Notes under the pieces: generated by a model
Told to the model about the DNA's origin: nothing
What the model saw: only the letters and a program-made list of their open reading frames with translations
The model's database searches: none
Source: Crassaminicella thermophila
Lineage (GTDB): Bacteria > Bacillota > Clostridia > Peptostreptococcales > Thermotaleaceae
Direction: 5' to 3'
DNA length: 64,000 nt
NCBI RefSeq assembly: GCF_008152325.1
Contig: NZ_CP042243.1
Span: 2,299,026 to 2,363,025 of the forward strand
Part shown: positions 27,172 through 36,335 of the stretch, in pieces
Position numbering within the stretch: position 1 is the first letter of the stretch
Layout: each line of letters begins with the position of its first letter
Program-made: the position numbers and the translations under genes

Positions 27172-27322
27172 CAGGCAGGTCTTCTGACTTAAGGTTCATC
27201 GTCCTTTACTTCCTTCCCAGTTTCCCAGTGGACATTTGTAAGGACTTCCCTATTACAGCGGCGGGACCGTGCAGGATTCTCACCTGCTTCCCTTTTCACC
27301 AATTCTATATAATTGGCACCTG
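27172..27322 (-). ncRNA. Cobalamin riboswitch
   Basis: On the minus strand all hallmarks of the B12 aptamer are present in order: GGTGCC at the 5' end, GAAGCAGGTGAGAATCCTGC (paired P3-P4 region), GGTCCCGCCGCTGTAA core, a variant B12 box, and the 3' closing GTCAGAAGACCTGCCTG. It precedes an attenuator and the DUF2162-ExbB-DUF2149-CobN operon, showing that the operon answers to cobalamin. Confidence 0.96.
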
Positions 27323-27451
27323 TAGACATTAATATTTACTTTTCTTTACATATTATAGCATATGCCATATGAAATTTGTAACAAAATTTCCTTTTTTGTT
27401 CTATAATAAATATTATTACCAGTAAATCATCCTTTTCATAAAGCAAATGAT

Positions 27452-28486
27452 TTATGCTGTTATATACTTAATCAGTAATTTTATAGTTTCTTCTATTGCT
27501 TTTATATGGGTTCTTTCATAATGATGTGTAGCATCTACTCCAGGGCCAATGCATGCAAAATTCACATCAAATCCTTGAAGGACACTTACACTAGCATCTG
27601 AGCCATATCGAAAATAAACATCTACTACATAATCTATATTATTCAACTTGCAGATATCAACAAGTTTTTTTCTAAATCCAAAATCATATGGCGTACGACT
27701 ATCCCTTGCACATATTGTAACCTTTGTTTCATCTGACTGTTGATTTGGTGCAACAAGCCCAATATCAAGAGCCAAAAATTCCTTTGTTTTCTCTGGTATA
27801 TAGGATATACCGTGTCCTGTTTCCTCATAATTGCTTATGTAAAAATGAGTTGTATATTTAGGCTCTACATTGTGATCTTTTAAATATTTTACCAAACCAA
27901 AAACAATAGCTACACAAACCTTATCATCAAGGAACCTTGATTTAATAAAGCCTCTTTGAGTTATAACTGTTCTTGGCTCAAAATAAACAAAATCACCAAC
28001 ATTGATTCCTAAATTTAATACATCCTCCTTATTCTTAACAAATTCATCTATACGAATTTCCATATTCTCATCCGTTCTAAGGGTTTCTCTAACTTCCTCA
28101 GAGTAAACATGAATAGAAGCCTTTTCTGGTAAAAGACTACCTGTATATGTTTCTCCTTTTAAGGTCTTAATTATTACATTTTCTCCTTCAAAGGCAGTCC
28201 ATGCAAACCCACCGATTGGAAGTATTTTCAATCTACCATTTTGCTTAATTTCTCTTACAATTGCCCCTAAAGTATCTATGTGAACAGCAATTGTTTTTTG
28301 ATTTTCATTATCTTCCCCTTCTATTGTCGCAATCAAAGCTTTTTTATTGGTCATTCTAGTAGAAACGCCAAGCTTTTCAAATTCTCTTTTTACATAATCC
28401 ATAGCCTTGTCTGTGTCTCCACTAGGACTAGGAATTTCAAGTATTCTAAGCATTGTCTCTTTCATATATGCCATATCAATATTCAT
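27452..28486 (-). CDS. M42-family metallo-aminopeptidase
   Basis: A 344-aa cytosolic peptidase of the M42 (PepA/TET, formerly CelM) family, which forms large particles and trims N-terminal residues from short peptides. Visible metal-site motifs: H69 and D71 in AVHIDTLGAI, LDDKV, the catalytic and binding EE in NYEETGHG, ALDIG, and a late His (HHYERTH). It lies 33 nt after oppF on the same strand, so imported peptides and their degradation share one transcript. Start supported by GGGAGGAAATATCC upstream. Confidence 0.9.
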   Translation of the reverse strand: MNIDMAYMKETMLRILEIPSPSGDTDKAMDYVKREFEKLGVSTRMTNKKALIATIEGEDNENQKTIAVHIDTLGAIVREIKQNGRLKILPIGGFAWTAFEGENVIIKTLKGETYTGSLLPEKASIHVYSEEVRETLRTDENMEIRIDEFVKNKEDVLNLGINVGDFVYFEPRTVITQRGFIKSRFLDDKVCVAIVFGLVKYLKDHNVEPKYTTHFYISNYEETGHGISYIPEKTKEFLALDIGLVAPNQQSDETKVTICARDSRTPYDFGFRKKLVDICKLNNIDYVVDVYFRYGSDASVSVLQGFDVNFACIGPGVDATHHYERTHIKAIEETIKLLIKYITA

Positions 28487-28519
28487 GGATATTTCCTCCC
28501 TCTATATCAATAACTTTAT

Positions 28520-29491
28520 TTAATAAGATAATTTCTTAGCAAAATGACATGCTACATATCTGCCCATTTCAATTTCCCTTAATTCAGGGGTTTGTTGCTT
28601 ACATATATCTTTACGGTATCTGCATCTTCCATAAAATCTACATCCATTAGGCGGATTAATAGGACTTGGCACATCTCCTTCAAGAATAATTCTTTTTCTT
28701 TTTACATCAACCCTTGGAATAGGAATAGCAGATAATAAAGCTTGTGTATATGGATGCAGCGGATCTACAAACATCGTTTTATAATCAGAAAGCTCAACAA
28801 TCTTTCCTAAATACATTACTGCAATTCGATCACTAACATGCTTTACAACACTTAAATTGTGCGCAATAAAAAGATATGTAAGTCCAAATTCTCTTTGCAG
28901 ATTCTTCATAAGGTTTAATATTTGTGCTTGTATACACACATCTAATGCTGATACAGGCTCATCCTGTACGATAAATTCAGGATTAAGGGCTAATGCTCTT
29001 GCAATTCCAACTCTTTGACGTCTTCCTCCATCTAGCTCGTGTGGATAAGCATTTACAAGTCTTTCTGCTAACCCTACAATTTCCATAAGTTCTTTTATTC
29101 TTTTGTTCATATCTACACTATTACTATATACTTTATTTACATAAAGTGGTTCCGCAATAATTTCTGATATGGTGAGTCTTGGATTTAAACATGAATAGGG
29201 ATCCTGAAAAACAATTTGTGCATTTTTTCGAAAATTTCTCATTTTTTTATTGTTAAATTTTAATATATTTTCTCCTTTGAAGATCACTTCTCCACTCGTT
29301 GCTTCAAGTAAGCGGATTAATACTCTTCCAGTAGTAGATTTCCCACATCCTGACTCACCAACTAATCCTAAAGTTTCACCTTTATTGATAAAAAAATCTA
29401 CATCATCTACCGCATGAAGCATTCCTTCTTTTGTTTTAAAATACTTTTTTAACCCCTTTACTTCTATTAGTTTTTCCCCTACGTTTACCAT
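28520..29491 (-). CDS. oppF: Oligopeptide ABC transporter ATPase OppF-type (operon 1)
   Basis: A 323-aa ATPase. Walker [10 protein letters not shown], Walker B with IVQDEP, and the C-terminal oligopeptide-type tail with the Cys cluster ([14 protein letters not shown]), which often binds a 4Fe-4S cluster in this family. The ABC signature reads LDGGR instead of LSGGQ, a variant I have seen in related transporters. Fourth of the ABCDF set and followed by the M42 peptidase. Confidence 0.9.
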   Translation of the reverse strand: MVNVGEKLIEVKGLKKYFKTKEGMLHAVDDVDFFINKGETLGLVGESGCGKSTTGRVLIRLLEATSGEVIFKGENILKFNNKKMRNFRKNAQIVFQDPYSCLNPRLTISEIIAEPLYVNKVYSNSVDMNKRIKELMEIVGLAERLVNAYPHELDGGRRQRVGIARALALNPEFIVQDEPVSALDVCIQAQILNLMKNLQREFGLTYLFIAHNLSVVKHVSDRIAVMYLGKIVELSDYKTMFVDPLHPYTQALLSAIPIPRVDVKRKRIILEGDVPSPINPPNGCRFYGRCRYRKDICKQQTPELREIEMGRYVACHFAKKLSY

Positions 29492-29508
29492 TTTTTATCC
29501 CCCTAACT

Positions 29509-30480
29509 TTATCCTTCATATAAAAAACATGCAACAAAATGTCCTGGTGTTACTTCATGCATTTTAGGTTTATGAACAAAACATTTCTCAGAAGCGTTCG
29601 GACATCTTGGATGAAAGGTACATCCAGATGGGAGATTCATCGGATCTGGCGTTAAGCCTTTTATCACTTTTAATTCTTCCTGTTCCTCTTCTAAATCTGG
29701 AATAGAATCAAAAAGTCCTAAAGTATATGGATGTTTTGGATTTAAATATAAGCTGTTTTTATCTGCATACTCTACAATATTTCCAGCATACATAATGGCA
29801 ACTTTATCGCAAATTTCTGCCACTACCCCCAAATCATGGGTAATCATAATCATAGAAGTATCATATTCCTTCTTTAATGCTTTCATCAATTCTAATACCT
29901 GTGCCTGTATAGTTACATCTAATGCAGTTGTTGGTTCATCCGCAATAATTAATGAAGGGTTACAAGCAAGAGCTATTGCTATAACTACCCTTTGTTTCAT
30001 CCCTCCACTAAACTGATGAGGATAATCATTGATTCTTTCTTTTCGAATTCCTACCTTTTCAAGCATAATTTCTGCTTTTTTCATAGCTTCATTCTTTGTT
30101 ACATTTTGATGGAGCTCTATCATTTCAGCAATTTGTTTTCCCACTGTAATGACAGGATTTAGGGATGTCATAGGATCTTGAAAAATCATTGCAATTTTAT
30201 CTCCTAATATATTCCTCATTTCTTCTTGCGATTTTTTTAATAAATCTTCTCCTTCAAAGAATATCTCTCCACTAACAATTTCCCCTGGTGGATTAGGAAC
30301 TAACTGCATGATTCCTAAAGCAGTAGTAGTCTTTCCAGCTCCTGTTTCTCCTACAAAACCAAGTGTTTCTCCTTTTCCTAATTGTAAGTTTAAATTTTCA
30401 ACTGCATGAACAATTCCATTATCTGTTTTATAGTGAATTGTTAGATTTTTAATATCTAACAATTTATCTGTATTGCTCAT
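29509..30480 (-). CDS. oppD: Oligopeptide ABC transporter ATPase OppD-type (operon 1)
   Basis: A 323-aa ATPase with Walker A GETGAGKTT, signature FSGGMKQR, Walker [13 protein letters not shown], and the C-terminal Cys motif CTFHPRCPNASEKC. It pairs with OppF to drive peptide import. Gap of 17 nt to oppF. The Walker A reads GETGAG in place of the usual GESGSG, which is tolerated in the family. Confidence 0.92.
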   Translation of the reverse strand: MSNTDKLLDIKNLTIHYKTDNGIVHAVENLNLQLGKGETLGFVGETGAGKTTTALGIMQLVPNPPGEIVSGEIFFEGEDLLKKSQEEMRNILGDKIAMIFQDPMTSLNPVITVGKQIAEMIELHQNVTKNEAMKKAEIMLEKVGIRKERINDYPHQFSGGMKQRVVIAIALACNPSLIIADEPTTALDVTIQAQVLELMKALKKEYDTSMIMITHDLGVVAEICDKVAIMYAGNIVEYADKNSLYLNPKHPYTLGLFDSIPDLEEEQEELKVIKGLTPDPMNLPSGCTFHPRCPNASEKCFVHKPKMHEVTPGHFVACFLYEG

Positions 30481-30503
30481 TTTATCACACTCCTAAGTAT
30501 AAA

Positions 30504-31403
30504 CTAATTTTTCAACTTCGGATCTAAAGCATCTCTTAAACCGTCTCCTAGAAAGTTTAATGCTAGTATTGTAATCATAATAGCTAACCCTGGGAACAAT
30601 GTCATATAAGCATAATCCCTAATATAGCCTCTTCCTCCAGATAGCATAGCTCCCCATTCAGGCGTTGGAGGTTGAATCCCTAAACCGATAAAACTAAGTC
30701 CAGCAGCAGTCAATATTGCAAAAGCAACCCCTAGTGTAGCTTGTACAATAATAGGCGCTAAGCAGTTTGGTAATATATGCTTAAATATGATCCGTATATC
30801 GCTAGAACCCACAGACCTTGCTGCTTCAATAAACTCTTGTTCTCTTATAGAAAGAACAGAAGCACGAACTAATCTTGCATACTGTGGTATAGAAGATATT
30901 CCTACAGCAATCATTAAATTGATAAGCCCTGGTCCTAAAGAAGCAGCAATAGAAATAGCCAAAAGAATTTGAGGAATAGAAAGCAAAACATCCATACACC
31001 TCATAATAAAATTATCTACCATTCCACCATAATAGCCTGCTATAGCCCCTAAAAAACCTCCTATAACTACAGAAATACTCACTGCAATAAACCCTACTTC
31101 TAATGAAATCCTTGAACCATAGATAATTCTACTAAAAATATCTCTTCCAAATTCATCCGTTCCAAATAAATGCTTAAAAGATGGACTTTTAAAAGCATTA
31201 CTAAGTTCTTGATCATCATATCCATAAGGTGCAATCACATCTGCAAAAATAGCTGTAAGTATTAATAAACAAACAATAAAAAGTCCAATCATAGCCATAT
31301 GACTTTTTCTTAATCTCCTAATAACTTCCCAAAAATTGCTTTTTCTCTTTTTTATTACATTCTCTTGTTTTTGACTTTTAGCTTCTAAAGTTTTTGTACT
31401 CAA
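30504..31403 (-). CDS. oppC: Oligopeptide ABC permease OppC-type (operon 1)
   Basis: A 299-aa permease with six membrane helices, the N-terminal OppC extension, FGTDEFGRDIFSRIIYG at the start of the core, and the EAA loop EAARSVGSSDIRIIFKHILPN. The start is TTG at 31403, chosen from AAAGGAGG 9 nt upstream. Between oppB and oppD. Confidence 0.92.
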   Translation of the reverse strand: MSTKTLEAKSQKQENVIKKRKSNFWEVIRRLRKSHMAMIGLFIVCLLILTAIFADVIAPYGYDDQELSNAFKSPSFKHLFGTDEFGRDIFSRIIYGSRISLEVGFIAVSISVVIGGFLGAIAGYYGGMVDNFIMRCMDVLLSIPQILLAISIAASLGPGLINLMIAVGISSIPQYARLVRASVLSIREQEFIEAARSVGSSDIRIIFKHILPNCLAPIIVQATLGVAFAILTAAGLSFIGLGIQPPTPEWGAMLSGGRGYIRDYAYMTLFPGLAIMITILALNFLGDGLRDALDPKLKN

Positions 31404-31421
31404 TTTTTAATCCTCCTTTCC

Positions 31422-32351
31422 CTATCTATACTGAGCTCTTATTCTTGGATCAACATATGCATATAATAAATCAACCAATAAATTTACCACACTAAAAGCA
31501 ATCGCTATATATAACACCCCTCCTTGGACAATTGGATAATCTCTCATTTTTATAGCCTCTACCATTAATCTTCCAACGCCAGGTACAGAAAAAATCACTT
31601 CAGTAAGTACTGCTCCTCCAAGTAAAATTCCAAACTGTATACCTGCAATAGTAATAACTGGAATAAGTGCATTTCCTAATGCATGTCTCAAAATAACCAG
31701 TCTCTCTTTTTGTCCTTTTGCTCTTACAGTTCTTATGTAATCTTGACGAATAACTTCTAACATACTTGAACGTGTCATACGTGTAATAATAGCTATTGAC
31801 TGTGCTCCTAAGGTAAGTGCTGGCAAAATCATATGTTTGAAACTATAAAATCCTGAAGAAGGAAGCCAGCCAAGTTTTACAGCAAAAAATAATATAAGTA
31901 ATAATCCTAACCAAAATACAGGCATAGATATTCCAATAAGAGCAAATACCATCACTACCGAATCAAATACAGAATACTGCTTTATAGCAGATATAATCCC
32001 AAAAGGTATACCAATAATAACTGCAATTACCATTGATAAGGATGCAAGTTTTAAAGTTGTTGGAAATACATTTAGTAGTTCTTGTGTTACTGGTCTTTTT
32101 GTTATATATGATCTTCCTAAATCATGCTTTATAGTTGCTTTATAAACATATCGTCCAAATTGCACAAAAAAAGGATCATTTAATCCCATCTCTTCCCTTA
32201 ATTCATCTACAGCTTCTTGTGGTGCTTGTTCTCCAAGAACCATTCTAGCAGGATCTCCAGGTGTTAAATATAATAATGTAAAAACAATGAAGGCAACACC
32301 AATCAAAACAGGAATCAACAACAATACCCTTCGTGAAACATACTTTAACAT
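31422..32351 (-). CDS. oppB: Oligopeptide ABC permease OppB-type (operon 1)
   Basis: A 309-aa permease with six helices; N-terminal VSRRVLLLIPVLIGV and LTPGDPARMVLGEQAP, the OppB/DppB hallmark, and the EAA loop RAKGQKERLVILRHALGNA. Starts 77 nt after the binding protein gene. Confidence 0.92.
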   Translation of the reverse strand: MLKYVSRRVLLLIPVLIGVAFIVFTLLYLTPGDPARMVLGEQAPQEAVDELREEMGLNDPFFVQFGRYVYKATIKHDLGRSYITKRPVTQELLNVFPTTLKLASLSMVIAVIIGIPFGIISAIKQYSVFDSVVMVFALIGISMPVFWLGLLLILFFAVKLGWLPSSGFYSFKHMILPALTLGAQSIAIITRMTRSSMLEVIRQDYIRTVRAKGQKERLVILRHALGNALIPVITIAGIQFGILLGGAVLTEVIFSVPGVGRLMVEAIKMRDYPIVQGGVLYIAIAFSVVNLLVDLLYAYVDPRIRAQYR

Positions 32352-32428
32352 TTATACCCCTCCTTTTAGCTATGCCAAAAATCTATACTAGATAAGAGCA
32401 TAGTTTCCTATGCCCTTATCAAAAGTCA

Positions 32429-33985
32429 TTATTGTTGATCTTCAAAATAAACATTATAAAGTTTGTGATATCCAAATGGACTTGGTGTAAATCCTTTTAC
32501 ATTCTTTCTCACACCTACGACTTGCTCTCCATTGTTTAAAAATACCCATGGAGATTTTTCTCTAATAAGCTTTTGAATTTCATAGTATACTTCTTGTCTT
32601 TCTTTAGAATCCTCTAATAGTCTTCCTTTTTCAATAAGTTCATCAACTTTTTCATCTCCAAAGAAAGTAAAGTTATTATTTCCTTTCATAGAAGAATGAA
32701 ATGGACCATATAAAGCCATATCAGGATCTGGTGTTTGACAAGTCCATCCAACAATAAACATATCTTGTTGTTTTTGCTTTAGGCCCTCTAAATAAGCACT
32801 CCATTCAAGTACTTGTATCTCAACCTCAATACCGATTTGCTTTAATTGATTTTGAATAATTGTTGCCATATCAATTCTTTCTTTTTTATCATTTGTCCAA
32901 AGAACAGTCTTAAATCCATCTTTATATCCTGCTTCAGCTAAAAGTTTTTTTGCTTTCTCTACATCATAGTCAGGTTTTCCTAAGTTTGCATTATAATAAT
33001 TTACATTTGGAGCAACAGGTCCTATAGCAACTCCGCCAACACCTCTAAATACAGATTTTACAATAGATTCTGTATCAAGTGCATAACTAATAGCTTGACG
33101 AACTCTTTCATCATCAAATGGTGCCTTTTCACAGTTAAATCCAAGATAGGTTGTTGAGTTATCTATTTTTCTCAAAAGCTTTAAATCAGGATTTTCCTCT
33201 ACTCTACTTACATCATTTGGTGTAATAGAGTATGCAATATCTACCCCACCGCTTTCAAGCTCTATAGTTCTGTTTGTAGCCTCAGGAATTGCTCTAATTA
33301 CTAATTCAGAAAACTTCGGTTTTTCTCCATAATAATCCTCATTTCTCTTTAAAACAATTTTGTCCCCTTTTGCCCAACTTACAAATTTGAAAGGACCTGT
33401 GCCAACTGGATTCATTCCATAATCATCTCCAGCTTCTTTTACTGCTTTTTCATTTAATATACTTCCTCCACCCACGTGAATTAAAGATGGCAAAAATGCT
33501 GTAGATGGTACTTTTGTTCTAATAATAATTGTATAATCATCTACAATTTCAAATCCATTCGGATCAATATCTCCAACAATATGTTTAATAGATCCTCCTT
33601 TTGCTAAAGCTCTTTCAAATGTAAACTTAACATCACTAGCTTTTAGCTCCTCTCCATTGTGAAACTTAACTCCTTTTCTTAAATAAAATTTATAAGTTTT
33701 ATCATCTAATTTTTCAAACTTCTCAGCAAGCTGTGGAATAACTTGATTATTTTCATCTAAAGTAACTAAGTTTTCATAAATTTGCTGCATAACATTTGAT
33801 GAAGCTACATCATTTGTTGCATGTGGATCTAAAGATTTTGCATCATAAGTAGTAGCCACCACTAAAGAATCTTTCACTTCTGCCGTAGCAGCCTCATTGC
33901 TAGATTGTCCACATCCAGAAAGTCCCGCTACTAAAAGCATAATCGTAAGGAACATAGCTAGTAGCTTATAATTTTTCTTAAACAT
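32429..33985 (-). CDS. oppA: Peptide ABC transporter substrate-binding lipoprotein (operon 1)
   Basis: A 518-aa extracellular solute-binding protein of family 5. A lipoprotein signal peptide ends in LSGC (lipidated Cys26), then the family-5 motif YEKFEKLDDKTYKFYLRKGVKFHNG. It captures peptides for OppBCDF, whose genes follow on the same strand. It is one of two such systems in the window and is not a near-identical copy of the other (50315-51931), so the substrates probably differ. Confidence 0.9.
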   Translation of the reverse strand: MFKKNYKLLAMFLTIMLLVAGLSGCGQSSNEAATAEVKDSLVVATTYDAKSLDPHATNDVASSNVMQQIYENLVTLDENNQVIPQLAEKFEKLDDKTYKFYLRKGVKFHNGEELKASDVKFTFERALAKGGSIKHIVGDIDPNGFEIVDDYTIIIRTKVPSTAFLPSLIHVGGGSILNEKAVKEAGDDYGMNPVGTGPFKFVSWAKGDKIVLKRNEDYYGEKPKFSELVIRAIPEATNRTIELESGGVDIAYSITPNDVSRVEENPDLKLLRKIDNSTTYLGFNCEKAPFDDERVRQAISYALDTESIVKSVFRGVGGVAIGPVAPNVNYYNANLGKPDYDVEKAKKLLAEAGYKDGFKTVLWTNDKKERIDMATIIQNQLKQIGIEVEIQVLEWSAYLEGLKQKQQDMFIVGWTCQTPDPDMALYGPFHSSMKGNNNFTFFGDEKVDELIEKGRLLEDSKERQEVYYEIQKLIREKSPWVFLNNGEQVVGVRKNVKGFTPSPFGYHKLYNVYFEDQQ

Positions 33986-34307
33986 TTCCCTTTCCCCCTT
34001 AAAAATTTCATTATATTTTTATAAAAACCCTAAACCCATTAAGTTTTCAGGTTTCAATCAATAGATTCCATATAAAAAATAAACAATCATCTTATATCCA
34101 TTCATTTCTTCAATGAAATTATGTATATATTTGTAATTATTGTTATTTCTTGCAATGATGTAATATTCTATATTTTTTTACTTTTCCCTTCTTTTTAAAA
34201 ATTTTTTATAAAAACAGTCTTTAATTTTTTAAATTTCTGTATAAAAATATCCCCTCTGATTATATACGTTTTATTCAATCATCAGAGGAGATATATCCAT
34301 TCCATAA
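33986..34307. other. Intergenic region, promoter area of opp operon 1
   Basis: AT-rich, no gene found. It must hold the promoter for the minus-strand opp operon, but no box pair stood out. The terminator of the DUF6765 gene lies at its right end. Confidence 0.4.
34247..34294 (-). terminator. Terminator of the DUF6765 gene
   Basis: CCTCTGAT pairs with ATCAGAGG, extended by ATAT/ATAT on the outside, with a long loop. Confidence 0.6.
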
Positions 34308-35324
34308 CTATGTGATTATCCCGTATTTAGGTAATAATTCATGCTTTATATAAAATTTGTGCAGTGTCAATGCATCATGAAAATACTTCCAATCAGATTT
34401 ATGAAAGTTTTCTTTTTTATCAAATATATTACGATCCTTATTAATAACTTTCACTGCTTCCTTAAACCATTCTCTATCATCGTATTGAATTTGTGCTTCA
34501 AATCCGAAGAAACCCGTTTTCAATTTTTCTTGCCAAAGTTTTATTCTCGATTCTATTTGCCTCTTTGCTAAAACAACCTGTCTCAAATTATCCTTAATGT
34601 CCTCCCATTTTTTTGCATCTTCATTATAAATTTCAGGTTTTATTTTTTTCACGTCATTTACCAAAAAATTATATATATGATAAATAGCATCAATCGTTCT
34701 TATTTGGTTATTTACCATTAGCTTTTCTTTCATATTATTTGCTCTATATTTCCAAATCAAATATGGCTCATCAGGATAAATATATGCTTGCCCATGCCCA
34801 ATAGGTGGAATAAATTTAGCTCGAAACCATGTGATTTTTTCTGAATCGTTCTCTATATCATTTTGAAGTTCTATATCTTCTACATTATTATGCTTTTTTA
34901 ATAGTCCATGAAAATTTTGATGAGACCATGTATCTGCATATACATGCAATGATATTCCAAGTCTATGAATTCCATATGGTTTATTTAATGTATGAAGAGT
35001 ATCTTCTAACATCTCTTTAGCTGTTTTACTATTTTGCCTACACAATAATTTTTCGTAAAAATCTTCTCCTTCTATTCCAGGTAAAAAATGAAATGGTATA
35101 AATATATCATATCCAGTATTTTTACTAAAAACACCTAGGTCAAGAAATTTATGAGCAGACATCTGCTGCTGAAATCTTCCTCCACTACTAAATTCAAGTA
35201 CATGATCATACTTTGCATCATCCGTATGCTGTGATGCATATGCAATCTTTTTACTAAATTTATCCTTCATCCCCGATAACCTACAAAGTGTATAAATAGC
35301 ATAAAAATGAAAATCGATTCTCAT
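34308..35324 (-). CDS. DUF6765-like protein
   Basis: A 338-aa soluble protein beginning MRIDFHFYAIYTLCRLSG and containing AYASQHTDD, HFLPG and a HVYADTWSHQNFHGLL segment rich in His and Asp, a pattern I associate with the uncharacterised DUF6765 family. The His/Asp spacing suggests a metal-dependent hydrolase-like active site resembling HD or phospholipase C/S1-P1 folds (inference). It has its own terminator and stands alone. Confidence 0.6.
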   Translation of the reverse strand: MRIDFHFYAIYTLCRLSGMKDKFSKKIAYASQHTDDAKYDHVLEFSSGGRFQQQMSAHKFLDLGVFSKNTGYDIFIPFHFLPGIEGEDFYEKLLCRQNSKTAKEMLEDTLHTLNKPYGIHRLGISLHVYADTWSHQNFHGLLKKHNNVEDIELQNDIENDSEKITWFRAKFIPPIGHGQAYIYPDEPYLIWKYRANNMKEKLMVNNQIRTIDAIYHIYNFLVNDVKKIKPEIYNEDAKKWEDIKDNLRQVVLAKRQIESRIKLWQEKLKTGFFGFEAQIQYDDREWFKEAVKVINKDRNIFDKKENFHKSDWKYFHDALTLHKFYIKHELLPKYGIIT

Positions 35325-35505
35325 AATAATCCCCCTTTAGATAAAAATCGATTCTATTATACTGCCTCCCCTCATTTTTCCCCTGTGTTATAATAGTTGT
35401 TATAGTATACAAAAAAATGATATAGTTAAATATCAAAACTTGCAGCATATTATAAAAAACTAAAGAGAAAAGAAAAAATATTAGCTGAAACTAGGATGTG
35501 AAGTA

Positions 35506-35844
35506 ATGAATAAAATTATTGAATTTATTAATATGCAAATAGCTTTTTTTATGGGAGAAATAGATTATATTGAGTATTCTAAATTTTTCAGAAGAAAAGA
35601 TAATATTATAATACAATTTACGATTCTTTTCATATTTCTTGTCGTAATGGGGACAATATATGATATTCCTATGTATATGATAATTTGGAGTACTATAATC
35701 ATGATTTATGGCTTCTTAATGCAAACCAAAGCCACAACCTTAAAACAACAGATGCTTTATAGCTTTATTTGGGCTACCACTTCTTTTTTAATTAGCGTTA
35801 TAATGCTATTTTTAGCAGTTGAAGTTTTTGGGTATTTCAAATAA
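35506..35844 (+). CDS. Small membrane protein, hypothetical
   Basis: A 112-aa protein with three likely membrane helices (about 33-52, 55-72 and 83-108) after an amphipathic start. No family recognised. The AGGATGTGA ribosome site is modest. It stands alone between two minus-strand genes, so the call rests on length and hydrophobic pattern. Confidence 0.5.
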   Translation: MNKIIEFINMQIAFFMGEIDYIEYSKFFRRKDNIIIQFTILFIFLVVMGTIYDIPMYMIIWSTIIMIYGFLMQTKATTLKQQMLYSFIWATTSFLISVIMLFLAVEVFGYFK

Positions 35845-35880
35845 AAACCAATCCACATAACATATTATATTCTATCATAA

Positions 35881-36177
35881 TTATTTTAATCTCAACTTTC
35901 TCCACTTAACAATACAAATAATAGTACTAATAAAAAAGACAGTTGCAAATATATACCTAAAAATCGCAGATCCGCTTGTTGCTAGATAAACAGCAGTAGG
36001 CCCATCTGCTCCACCAATAATTCCAACTGAAGATGAACTATTTATATTTAGCTCAATTCCTGCCATTAATTTGATTATATATTCAATAATTAAATTAAAT
36101 GTAATAAGTAGTACAGTCATTAAACCACTAAAAATCATTCCAAATTTATATATCCTTATTTTTGTCTTATGATTCAT
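35881..36177 (-). CDS. Mini-protein with the Na+-decarboxylase beta-subunit GGADGPT motif
   Basis: A 98-aa protein with two membrane helices flanking SSSVGIIGGADGPTAVYLAT. This stretch is the signature of the beta subunit (OadB/MmdB/GcdB) of sodium-pumping decarboxylases, where it forms part of the Na+ site, but the full subunit is about 375-430 aa with many helices. Here only the motif with one helix on each side remains. It has its own ATG and is not followed by further homology, so it is either a remnant or one of the small stand-alone proteins with this motif. Function unknown. Confidence 0.6.
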   Translation of the reverse strand: MNHKTKIRIYKFGMIFSGLMTVLLITFNLIIEYIIKLMAGIELNINSSSSVGIIGGADGPTAVYLATSGSAIFRYIFATVFFISTIICIVKWRKLRLK

Positions 36178-36335
36178 ATTTCTTTTCCTCTTCCTTTCCT
36201 TAATTTATATTTTAAAGTATTCAGCTTTATATACCCACAATATTATACTAACATCACTACAGTATCTTGACACTATCTATGTTATAATATCTTTGTACTA
36301 AATGTGTATTTAAAGTATATTTAAGGAGATATATT

